NCBI GenBank assembly: GCA_032358165.1
Contig: JAALGY010000030.1
Location: 1,116,001 to 1,180,000 of the forward strand
DNA: 64,000 bases
Source: Diplosphaera chodatii
Taxonomy: Eukaryota > Chlorophyta > Trebouxiophyceae > Prasiolales > Stichococcaceae
Direction of reading: 5' to 3'
Shown here: positions 23,763-34,329 of the stretch, in pieces
Position numbering within the stretch: the first letter of the stretch is position 1
Layout: every line of letters starts with the position of its first letter
The notes under the pieces: generated by a model
What the model was told of the DNA's origin: nothing
Databases searched by the model: none
The model's input: the letters and a program-made list of their open reading frames with translations, nothing else
Made by a program: the position numbers and the translations under genes

Positions 23763-26700
23763 TTACTTCTTCTGCTGGTCATCTTCATCGTCCTCCTCAG
23801 CATAGATGCGCACTGGTTGCGTCTTCTTATACATGTCTGTCAGCCGTGACACCTGCATACACAACATGGCAGGCTTGTGACAGGGCTGTTGGGTGGAAAA
23901 CCTTCATTGCCAGGGTGCCAGCAAACAGGCGACTGTGACCTGAATCGTCCAGGCAACAGACTATTTAGATGGCAGTGGTACAAACCTCGGCATCCTCGAT
24001 GCCCTCGTGGCGCAGGAAGGCGGCGCGCACATCCTCCTCTTCTGGCACATTCATCATGCCCTGCACGCGAACGGCAGGCGTTAGTCAGGTGATTTTGAGC
24101 AGAGAGCATGCAGCATGGCACAGGAGCACCTGCAAGCCTTGACATGTCACAAACCACAGCAAAGCCATGCGAAGCCCACAGCATTCATCTGCACCTGCTG
24201 CTTGAGGATGTGCTGGGTCAGGAGGGAGCCGCCGGTGGCGCCGATGCGGCCGCCGGTGCCCAGCTGCCCGGGGCGGCTGGCGCCCGGGTCTGGCCGCTTC
24301 GTCTTCATCGCCTTCTGCCGATCCAGCTCCAGCTGCGGTGGACAAGGCAACACGCTTGGCCTGAGAGCAGTCCAGCATTCAGGATGCGCCGCCCGGTGGT
24401 TCCTTCGCCTGCTGGTCCTGCCCACAAAGAACTTCAGGGGCGAACGTCGCCTGGTCAGCATAGCCCACTCAGCAGATGCACAGGATGAAGGGTGTGACGG
24501 CCTGCAGATGGGCCACTCTCGCCTGTGCCCTCGACTACTGGTGTACGAGGAGGGTAGCACAAGACAATGAGGGGGATTTTCAGAGAAGAACGAGCAGTGA
24601 AGGAGCACCTTGCGCTTGCGGCCGCCGCCTGTGGGCTGCCCCTCCTCGCGGTACATCGGCAGCGCGTGCGGGTTCTTGATGATGATTGGTGCCTGCGCAG
24701 TGCAGGCAACGTGCTGAGCAGGTGTGCTGGAGCGGCCCCTGAACTATGGTTGCTTGAGAAGCACGGCACAAGCTGCACACAATGCACTGTATTAGTTGAG
24801 GCACCTGGAAGTCGAGCTCGCTGGCGGCGCGGGGCTTGCGGGCAGCAGCCATGAGCACGCCCTTCTCGCTGTATGATGGGTCGTACAGGACCTTTGTCAC
24901 GCCGCCATGCCTGTCGCCTGCGCACAATCACAGCCAGACTGGCCTTAGCTGCTGTACCGTCAGGGTTATAGAATGCCTGCACAACAGGATCACGGTTGCT
25001 TGCAGGTTGCTCCAGGCTGCAAGGTGTTTGTACGGCTGGGCATGAGGCAAAGCGTGCCTGTGCCGACGATGATCTGGTTGAGGCGCTCGTGCCACAGCAG
25101 GGCCGCCACAGTGGACCCCATCTCCACCCGCCGCACCAGCTCCAGTCGCTGTTTGTCGAAGAGCACCTGTAGGCAGATGCGATGACTTTGCAAGTACTGG
25201 AATCCAAGGAACTTGACGTGTTTGCACACACCATAACACCGTGCTCGCAACACAGCCAGCGCAAGCTTAAAGTCCAGGAAATCAGCACAGCCTGTAGTAG
25301 GCAACAGCAGCCAGCAGTGAGGGCAGAGCGTCACCAGCGCTCCGCTGCTGGGGGCGTTGGGCACGTTGGCAGTGCCCGTCACCACCAGCGACTCGTCGGG
25401 GCTGAAGCAGCATTGCGAGTTGGGCGACGCAGGCAGGTCACCAAACACCGCGATGGGCGCCTTGAGCTTTCGTGCATCCCACACCTGAAAGCACGCTACA
25501 TGCTTCAAAGGACGCCTAGGTCAACGTATATGCACACGACACTTTAGGCTTTGCTGGGATTGCAGCATCACTATGAACTGCAAGACCGGGCTGCCATCAA
25601 TGCCCACCTTCAGCGTGTCATCACCAGCGCGTGACAGCAGCGTGCTGTTGTCCGCTGAGAAGCGCAGGCAGCTGATGGCAGAGTCGCGGTCATGTGCGCC
25701 CTGCAGGTTGGTCTTGGACCCCGCTACGTACGACCAGTCCTGGCGGGGCACCATCTGCGCTTTTGGCACCGCCACCTGTGCAATGGCGGCCGACCTGCCC
25801 ACCTTGCCTGCGCACACAGCAACACACTGCGGCTGAGGGCATCTGTGGCTCAGCAGCACTGTATGTGCTTGTTGCACCTGAGCACCTGGCCGTTTGGCTT
25901 CAGTGTCGTTTGGCTTTAGTGAATGTGTGAAAATCGCCTTGTGTACACGCCTTCATGTCTGTGGTCAGGAAGATCATCAGGCAGTGGTTGCTGAGCCATC
26001 AGGAGCTACCTCGCACGTCCCACAGCTGGATGCTGCCGTCCATCAGCCCGCCAGCCACGACGCTGCCCTCGGTGTTGTACACGACGGCGTTGATGGCGAC
26101 CCGGCCGGCGCGCCGCAGCGTCGGCTTCAGCACCGTCTTCTGCTTCAGGTTCTCGCAGTCCCAGATGCGCACGGTGCCATCCTCAGAGCACGTCACTGCT
26201 GTGTACCTGCGCAGCACAGACGATTGTGATGCTTGGCGTGTGACGTCAGACAGCGCACGGGCTACTTCTCTCCAGCACCGTGGTCACGACATCTCTCAGG
26301 ACGCCCATCAGGACCAGGCACTGGTGCGCACCGCTCATCGGGGTGCCACATGCCGCCGCAACATCTGTACTGGTGCCCTTTGGTGTGGGTGGCGTCGCGA
26401 ATGTACATGTCTCCCTTGGGGAACTCCCCCAGCTCATGGCCATCGCGGTCATACACCTTGGGCTGCGATGACCCGGACACCACCAGGAACGCATCGCCTG
26501 CAGGTGCAGACAGCAAGTCCTTCGTAGCTAAGAAACATGTCGAAACTGCCGCTAGGATTTTCACTACCTCCTTGCCCTTGTATATGATCCCGGTACGAAT
26601 GTACGTTTTTTCGATTGAGGACTCCAGCAACCGGAGGCGCTGCATCACCATGCACACCATACAACCCTTGCCATTGTAGCACATGCAGCCGGCGCCAGGC

Positions 26701-27838
26701 ATCATGGTCATCCTGTCATCACAGAGACTCCGGTCGATCACACCATACAGCGCAGAAGCGCCAGGTACATTGGAGTGGATGCAGCCCGCAGGGGTGCGCA
26801 CCAGAGGGGCTGAAGCTGAGGGCGTTGATGGGGTACCCCTCCATGGGCTCCAGCTTCCGGAAGGACCGCATGTCGCGCTTCATGCCGCCAAAGTCGAACA
26901 TCTGCAGCTGGTAGTCCTCGCCGCCCGTCAGCAGCCGCGCGCCCGCCCGGTCTGCCGCGATTGCCGTGACGCACTTCCCATGCGCTGCAGGCAGCACAAG
27001 CATGCTACCTTGACATCCGTGGGGCTCGTGATGCGCTGTCTGCCTGCATGATGCTAACCATTCATATGCAGACCCCGACGCATGCCAGCCTGGTTGGCCA
27101 CATATGGAGCAGGGCTCCAAGACAGCCAGCAGGCTGTGTGCCAGACCAGCTATTCACACAGTCAAATGCGCACCTTGCAAGGAGACTTCATGCGTAATTG
27201 GCAACAGGTAGGGGTCGCCGTCGCTATCGTCGTCATCGTCGTCAGAGTCTTCGGCAGCGCCCTGCCCGGACGGTGGTCTGCAACAAGTACGAGCTTTCGA
27301 GCATGAGCCTGACACATTATCACCGATCGTGTGCCTCGACAGACCCTGACTTGACTGCAATGGGATGTGATGTCCGACTGCAGGGTCTGCCTGACTGCAT
27401 GATGCGATGCGAGCGACAATCCAGTCACCTCGGTGGCCCGACGTCTTCCCCATCGCCCTCTGCTGCATCGCCATTGAGCGCTCGAGGGGGACCCGCTGCA
27501 TCGCCCAGGGCGTCCGCGCCATTGACGGCTGCGCTGCTGTCCCGCTGCTTCCGCGCGGCAGCCGCGTGTCGCAGCGTCGAGGCATGCACCTCCTCCAGCC
27601 GTGCCGTCGCCTTCTCCTGCTCGCCTGTGGCATCGGCAGCGTGAAGGTAATGCATGTGTCCTCCTGCACTTGTGCGCATGGTGCTTTGTGTGAAACTCCG
27701 GCCCACAGGCTGCTCACCAAAAGCCATTGGAAACTGAGTCCTGAAGTCGTCGATAGCAAGTTCTTCCACGCCGTCGTCGCCCACCACCACAGGTGCATCT
27801 TCGTCTTCATCCGAATCTGCTGCCTTTGACGCTGGCAT
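23763..27838 (-). CDS. WDR70: WD40 repeat protein WDR70 homologue
   Basis: WDR70 is a nuclear WD40 protein, in other organisms tied to genome maintenance and histone H2B ubiquitination. Start at 27838: MPASKAADSDEDEDAPVVVG, an acidic N-terminus typical of the family, then VEELAIDDFRTQFPMAFGEQ. An acidic run and LPITHEVSLQGH (about 27165-27200) open the propeller. Repeats read in order: CVTAIAADRAGARLLTGGED, YQLQMFDFGGMKRDMRSFRK, YPINALSFSPSG, DAFLVVSGSSQPKVYDRDGH, CSEDGTVRIWDCENLKQKTV, VVAGGLMDGSIQLWDVRG, DSAISCLRFSADNSTLLSRA, FGDLPASPNSQCCFSPDESL, VLFDKQRLELVRRVEMG and GGVTKVLYDPSYSEKGVLMA. The C-terminal part with NPHALPMYREEG-like sequence ends in LTDMYKKTQPVRIYAEEDDE and a stop at 23763. 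Many exons; looks complete. Confidence 0.9.
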
Positions 27839-28705
27839 TCCCGCCCTGCATCCGCCCACGAACTGGCTGACTCACACATCTGCTGCAGCTAGTAGCCAGC
27901 TGAGGAAGGTTCAACTGCTGGATGTAACGTGATGTTTGGAGACGGCGTGCCCTCAGGCTGTGGCCGCTGATCGAACGGCAACCCGCATGGCATACCGTGA
28001 AGAGTGTGCGGGATCCGGCTCAAAGAATCTCGAGTCGTCCACAGCCGCTGCTTGCTGCTGATGCTCTGCCTTGGGTACCTGCTCATAACATGGGCTTCCC
28101 TTCGTGTAGCTCACGCACAAGATGCAGGAAGTATTGCAGCTGGTGTTGCCGCAAACAGGTGTTGCCGCCATGGCACGGTGCCGCTACAAGCAGGGACGTA
28201 CATGCTGGATGCCGAGGCGGGCGTTGCGCTGCTGCCTCAGTGCTGCCAGCTCGTCTTGATCATCACTGGCCATGCTGTCGCGGGGTTGATTAGCGAATGC
28301 TCAGCTGCGCAGATGTCGGGACGTGTTGGCACCGCTTGCATACATGTATGTGCGAGACACACAAGCTAACAGGTGTCTGCGTCAGACACAAGTCGATTTC
28401 ACAGCCACTACGATGACAGATGTGCTCACAAACAGCTGTGTTGTAACATGCGGACCCGACCGAGCAAACAGAGCCCGTGTGACGACATGTGGTGACGACT
28501 GCAAACCCCCAGGCATAGCTTCGTTGCAGCTTCAGAGATTGCTTCCTGACTTCGCGCCCGTCTGTGGCCGTGAACGCAAGTACACCACTTGAACATCATC
28601 GCCTTGACAAGACGTCAGACGTAGAACTAACAGGGGCGTGAGCGCTGACTGTGTCATACCAAGCGGCGACAGCACCTTCTCCGGAAGCACACTCAGCAAC
28701 AAAAC
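27839..28705. other. Divergent intergenic region between WDR70 and the LEA-like gene
   Basis: About 870 bp carry both promoters. A plus-strand frame at 28004-28369 begins with a hydrophobic signal-like stretch but has no family match that I can see and no supporting exon structure; it was not called. Confidence 0.45.
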
Positions 28706-31700
28706 ATGGCGAACGACAGCCCCAGCTCCGACCTGGAGCGCGCAGCGGAGGCCGCTGACGACTTTGAGAAGAAGCACTACCAGGGCGGCGAGCTCGACGC
28801 GCAGGACTTCAAGGAGGCCGGGCAGAAGGCGACAGAGGCAGTCTCCAACGCTGCCACTGCGGTGAAGGAGGCCGTGGTCGGCCCTGCCGATCCAAAGGTG
28901 TGTCCGATCAACGGTCCTGCCTGCAATATCTGTGGTGCTTGCGAAGTTATATGCGCGGGGCTTCGGAACGTGTGTGGCAGATACCTTCCGATCAGCACAC
29001 GTTCCTGCAGCACTGGCTGCACAGCACATCTTCCGGGAAGCAGAGACCGTTGTTCCATCGGTAGCAGCTCACGTGTGCCCACCAAAAGCCCACCAACTCG
29101 GTCTCGATACTCCCGGCATGCAACCTAGGGTGCATGAAGCGCGTGCACTTCAATGCCAGTGATCCGATGTCCTGCACCGGCTGCGCCGCAGGCCGGCCCT
29201 GCAGCAGCCCCGACTGCCGACACGGACGAATCTGCATCACCCAACGTGCCTGCTGCATCCGGCAAGCCCACAGTGGCAGATGGCGGCCCCTCGGCCATCG
29301 CTCAGCTGCAAGACAAGACTGCCGATGCGCTGGCATCACTGCAGCAAGCTGTCGAACCGAAGCCCGGCAACAAGTCGCCGGATCCGGAAGTCAACGAGTT
29401 CCGGTCGCTCGTCGCGGAGGTGTTCGACAACATGAAAGACAGCATCGCGGGCGGCGACTCAGCTGCGTCCGGCTCTGCACAGCAGGGACCATCGGGCGGC
29501 TCGATGCCAGCTGAGGCGGGCGCCGCGGCGGATGCAGCGCAGCACAAGGCCCTGGCCAGCTCGCCCGCTGAGGCGCGCCCCGGCGTGCTCTCCCAGGTAT
29601 TGCATCCTGCGCTGCATGTTCTGGCCTGTCAGGTTTGTAAACATCTTGCCAGCGTGCTTGTCAGGGGGTCCAGAGAGACTGCAGCATGGGTGCTTTACGA
29701 TGGCTCTAATGGTCCTCTGGTACCAACGCAGCTGATGGACAAGGTTCTGCCGGTCGTGGAAGCTGACTCCCGTTCACCAGGTATGCACCCTAAGTGTGAT
29801 AAGTGTTGTGCCTCACCTATCACTGGTGTTCAGCACACACATGGATCAACATGCTGAAGCTAGTACACGTGCCATCGCAGGTGAGTCGCATATCGGGGAA
29901 GGCACGAGTAAGGGACTCATTCAGGACCTGGCTGAAAATGTCGAGACAGCTGTCGAGGAAGTTACCGGTCACCACCATGGTCGCCCTGCAGCACGTGATG
30001 GCAGCCGGTCGCCTGGTGCACCCGCTAATCACGACACATTGTGTGCTGCAGAACAGCTCTGCTTGTCTCCCTGCCCTTGTCAGATCTGCTTCTGATTTAT
30101 TAGTCTGGTGTCCTGTCAACCTGACTGCGGTACGGTGTGGCAGGATGTGGACTGCAAATGATGCAGGTTTCATTCAGCTCCCTGCAACGCCTGTTGCGCA
30201 GGCCAGAAGTGGGAGGATGCGAAGGAGGAGGCGAAGGAGTCAGGGAGGGAGGCCAAGGCGTCGGCCCGCGACGCGGTCTCGGCGCTGGGTGACGACGCCC
30301 GCCGCGGCTACAACCGCGCCGAGCACGAGACGAGCCGCTTCCTCAACCGCGCCGGCGAAGCAGTGAGCATGCTGCTCCTCCAGCTCCCCGTGGGGTTGAT
30401 CCCTGCTGCTTGGTTCGACGTAGCGCTCTCACCTGCCCTAACATGCTCTGCGCTTCACTTGGCAGCACCCTGCTGGCAGAACGTCTGCATGACTGTCATG
30501 TTTTCCTGCTGTTGCAGTCGGTGGGGACGGCGGAGCGGGGCGCGGATCTGACCCGCGATGCGCGGGACCGCGTGCAGCGCGACTACCCCGGCGCCGAGGT
30601 GAGGGCTGCTGCACCATGTGGCTGCTGGCATGCCACTGTCCCACCCTGGGATCTGTCCCCGCGCTGCAAACCTGCGGTGTGTCAGCAAGGAACCGATGAA
30701 CAACGTGGGCACGGCTGCGTGATAGCGTCAAAACCTACACCGCAGGTGCGGGGTGTGGTGGAGGAGACGAAGGAGCTGACGCGCAACGCCGCGGACCGTG
30801 TGAAGGAGGACTGGCAGCGCACCAAGGAGGGCACCCAGGTGCTGGTTGCGCCGTGTTCAGCGTCCCGCTGCTGCCTCTACCTGCTGTCCCCCTGCGACGG
30901 TTGTCGGTTGCTGAGTCACTCAGCTGGGCTACCAGCCTGCGCTGGGCTGAAGAACTGTTGCTCAGTGGGGCTCTCGAATGTGCAGGAGATGCTGGACAAC
31001 TCGAGTGCTGCCCGCCAGTGGCGCGCCGAGCATGCGCCGGAGCCAAAGGTGCTTGTCAGCCACTTCGCCTTGTCTGCATGCAGACGCCTGCCTGCAGCAG
31101 CAAGGAGTGACTGCGTGTGACTGAGGGGTGGCGCCTCATCCCGGAGACCAGCCTGCCACAGGTGGCAGGCCAGACCCCTATGTGTAGCAGCCTTTTGACA
31201 CTGTGCCCCTGCCTGTCCCGCAGAAGGAGCGCGGCTTCTTTGGCAGCATCTCGCACGCCCTGTTTGGCAGCAACGACGGTGACGAGGTGGATGCCAAGGC
31301 GCGCAACGCCGCCGACCGCACCCGCGCCAGCGCCCGCTCCGCCGCTGATGACGTCTCTGACAAGGTGCATGGCTGTTCAGCTCCTTTGGGCCCCTGCTCT
31401 AAACGTTGCAATGACAACAGTCCGTGCTTCTGCAGCCCCAGTGGCATTGACTCGACTTCTTGCAAGGGTGCTCCGCTTCTGCATCTGCTTAGTCCCAACA
31501 CTTCACCCCTGCCATGCAGGCACGTGAGGCGAAGGAGAACACCAAGTCGTTCTTCAACCAGGCAGGCGATGAGGCGCAGCGGACGGTGCGTGTTTGTCTT
31601 CATCCCGTCATTGGAAAACTGCCAAAGGCTATCCGATGTGATGTATATCAGGGCCATCCTATGCTATAGGGTATGAACACCTAGCGAACGCTGTGTAGGC

Positions 31701-32467
31701 GGACCGGGCAGAGGACAAGACGCGCGGCTTTTTTGGACGGGCGTCGGACGAGACCCGCCGCACCGCCGACAGGGCGGAGGACAAGACCCGTGGCTTCTTC
31801 GGACGGGCAGCAGACGACACCCGCCGCTCTGCTGACAGGGCTGAGGACCAGGCCCGCGGGTGAGTATTGAGTCGCTAGCATTGCATAGTTTCTGGGTTTA
31901 GGCACGAGCTGATACGGTACTCTTTACCCACGTGCGATGTACTGGTCGAGTGCTTCGGTCTGGCGTTGTTGTGGAATGCATGGCCGCTCGTGTTCAAGTC
32001 CTCCTGCTCCTGCATGCAGATTCTGGAACCGCACCAAGGACGAGGCCGACCGGCTGGGCGACAGGGCGGAGGCCAAGTACAACCGGTGGGGCGACCGCAT
32101 CAACGAGTCGGTGGAGGACACCAAGCGCGCTGTGCAGGTGCGCCCGTGGTCCGCTGACAGCCAACACAGCGTGTGCCCGGCCAAAAGTCAAGCACGTTGC
32201 CTGCAGCCCCATCAATGCCAGGCAGCCGAGTGACAGCCCTGAACCTGGTGTCCCTCTTGCGTGTGAGCGAGCTGTGTTGCTGCCCTGTTGTGCAGCCTGC
32301 AATGAAACAATGTCAACCTGGCCATCTGCTTGCAGGACAAGTGGAACCGGGCAGAGGACTACCTGGAGGCGGACATGCGGCCGCGGTCGGCGAGCGATGC
32401 CGCAGCGCAGGCTGGCTACATCCCCTCAAACACACAGGATGTGCTCGCATCCCGCGGAAGCAGGTAG
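28706..32467 (+). CDS. LEA-like protein with amphipathic 22-residue repeats
   Basis: No catalytic domain. The protein is hydrophilic, rich in Ala, Lys, Glu, Asp and Arg, like group 3 LEA proteins, which form amphipathic helices when dried or on membranes. Exon 1 (28706-28897) encodes MANDSPSSDLERAAEAADDF and ends phase 0. It joins at about 29196 to an Ala/Pro-rich exon with DPEVNEFRSLVAEVFDNMKD. Short helix-forming exons follow: KWEDAKEEAKESGREAKASA, RDARDRVQRDYPGAE, VVEETKELTRNAADRVKEDW, KERGFFGSISHALFGSNDGD, AREAKENTKSFFNQAGDEAQ, the tandem repeats at 31699-31860, and NRTKDEADRLGDRAEAKYNR. The last exon ends SNTQDVLASRGSR at 32467. No signal or transit peptide is evident. Exons are near-modular in phase 0, suggesting growth by exon duplication. 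A role in stress tolerance is inference. Confidence 0.72.
31699..31860 (+). repeat. 66-bp in-frame tandem repeat in the LEA-like gene
   Basis: Two full units (31699-31764, 31765-31830) and a partial third (31831-31860). Each encodes 22 residues starting ADRAEDKTRGFFGRA; the units differ by a few residues (SDETRRT against ADDTRRS). The 22-residue period equals two 11-residue helical turns, as in LEA group 3 and apolipoprotein repeats. The repeat starts exactly at a splice acceptor. Confidence 0.9.
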
Positions 32468-32842
32468 GGGCATAGCTTCGGGTAGCCGCAAGGGCTCTGA
32501 AGTACTCTGACTGGCGTCCTGAGCACTTGTGCAGCTCTGCGCTGGCTTGGCACTTCCAGGTGATCCTTCGTTGTGCAGGCGGTACTGAAGCACAAGCATG
32601 GGGCAACTGCCTGGAGACGCCGTAAATGAACGAAGCAGCCAATTCTGATCCATACGAGCAAAGGCTGGCTCATGGAATGGGTAGATCTGGTGGCATTGCA
32701 CCTTGTAATGACTCAGTTTGCCACACGGTTGAAGCGCTTTGAACTTGTGCTAAGGCAACTGGAAGACTATACGTTCCACATCTCAACACCCCAGAGAGCG
32801 TGTGCCACGGTCAGGTCTCGTGACCTGGTCGAAAACTGGCCC
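32468..32842. other. Convergent intergenic region
   Basis: Tail-to-tail spacer between the LEA-like gene and SPC24; 3' UTRs are expected here. No gene seen. Confidence 0.45.
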
Positions 32843-33847
32843 TCATGCGATCACTTCCCACAGTCTGTTGGCCATCTCAAAGCTGGATGTCGCAGCAGGG
32901 TCAAAGCTGAATGGCCGCAAGTCTTTTTGTTGCCGGTCAGACACGGTGCCGACAACTTGAGCATCGCCATACTTCCAGGCGATGCGTGTGATGTTGGCAT
33001 ACAGGCTCAACTCATTCCTGCATAGCACAAGACGTGTCAAGCTAGAGATCCGTTCAACCAGGATGATGGCGCGTTGACAAGCCGTTCAGATGAGATGCCA
33101 AGTATGGGAACAGCCTCACCGGAGCTTGGGGTCTGTTCGCCGAATACGGCGCATCTCGGCGGCCGCATTCTCCTCTGTGCTGCTTCGCCGCTCCCGCAGC
33201 TCACCCTGCTGCTCCTGCAGATCCGTGCAAACACACGAAACGCCACTCAATGAAAGCTCTCACGGCCCTTTGTCAATACTTTGCCCAAGGCGCTGACGCT
33301 GGCCGTGCCACATATTGCTTGCCAAGCACACAAGATGAGACGCCACCAATAGCTCCGTATCTGATCTCGTTCTGCAGGCTGGCGATGCGGGACAGGCTGT
33401 CGGAGCAGGCGGCCTCCAGGTCCGCCACCTGCCGCTCGTGCAGAGCGGGGTCCGGCGGCGCCGCGGCTGCCTCCGCCTCCCGCACCTCCTCCTGCATGCC
33501 TGGATGGCACCCGCAGCGATGTTGCACGTGTCAGCACGAGACCTCCGTGCACCGCTTGCACAGCAGGAGCAAACCGCCGGATTTGAGCAGTGTGAGCATT
33601 GCATCCGATCCGTGTGCGTGGCTGGGCATGGACAGCGGTTTGCACCTCGAATGACCTTCACGATCTCCTGCTCGTCCTCATGGCACAGTTGCGCGATCTC
33701 CTCGTGCAGAGCAGCAATCCGGCGCGCATTGTCCAGCTCCGTCTCGTTGTCGGCGTAGCTGTGCCGCAGCTGCCGCAGCATCTCCAGGTGCTGCTCCATG
33801 ACGTGCCCAAAGGCGTTTGCAAGGCGCTGCAGCCCCTCACGCCAGTT
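32843..33847 (-). CDS. SPC24: Kinetochore protein SPC24 homologue (NDC80 complex)
   Basis: SPC24 pairs with SPC25 in the NDC80 complex and anchors it to the inner kinetochore. From 33847 downward (after a splice acceptor) come GLQRLANAFGHVMEQHLEML and NARRIAALHEEIAQLCHEDE, then MQEEVREAEAAAAPPDPALH with VADLEAACSDSLSRIASLQN, then LREREST-like charged coil (about 33120-33225). This is a long coiled coil. The last exon has the globular RWD-like head: NELSLYANITRIAWKYGDAQ, VVGTVSDRQQKDLRPFSFDP and SSFEMANRLWEVIA, stop at 32843. The pattern 'ITRI.W.YG...V.G', 'PF..D', 'LW..I' is the SPC24 signature. The true start may be an exon above 33847 or the ATG at 33799. Assignment rests mainly on the C-terminal head. 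Confidence 0.72.
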
Positions 33848-34329
33848 CTACAGAGTGTGCACCTGGGGTAAGTTGCCTGTTGCCACCAACACAGCGTCCT
33901 GCGCGGTATGGTGCCTCGCATGTGCAGCTGCAGCGCGACTTGTAGGTTTGGGACGGACGTAAGTGCTGAGCGCAAAGCCAGGTGTGATAATACGGGGTGT
34001 GCACACCGCGACACTGGAGCTGCGATGGTCCAGTTGAATTTCGCGCACGTGGCCTTGGGACGTCGCCGGAGATTTTATCCGTAGGTTCCAACGACCAGCA
34101 AACCAGCTGATCTCGCCCGCACATCTTGTGCACACCGCATGAATCCTCCTTCCAATTGGACCTTGTACGGAGCTGAGCAAGTGCTGAGACGGGCAGGCGA
34201 GGCACGCGCGCGGTTGATCATTAATCAGAGCTGCAGAACGGTGCATCTCTGGGCGAGGTGTCCTAGTCGACTTGCAGACCTGCTCAGCTCGCCTGCAGCG
34301 CTCCGTGGGGCAGCTGCAGGGCAGGGCGT
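33848..34329. other. Divergent intergenic region between SPC24 and the ABCB gene
   Basis: Probably holds a short first exon of SPC24 and both promoters. No recognisable protein. Confidence 0.4.

Noticed and set aside
27425..27859. Acidic minus-strand frame as a separate gene
   Set aside because: It reads directly into the WDR70 propeller exons and matches the acidic N-terminus of that family.
28004..28369. Plus-strand frame with a signal-peptide-like start
   Set aside because: Hydrophobic start only; the rest is Cys/Ala-rich with no family, in a promoter region between two genes.
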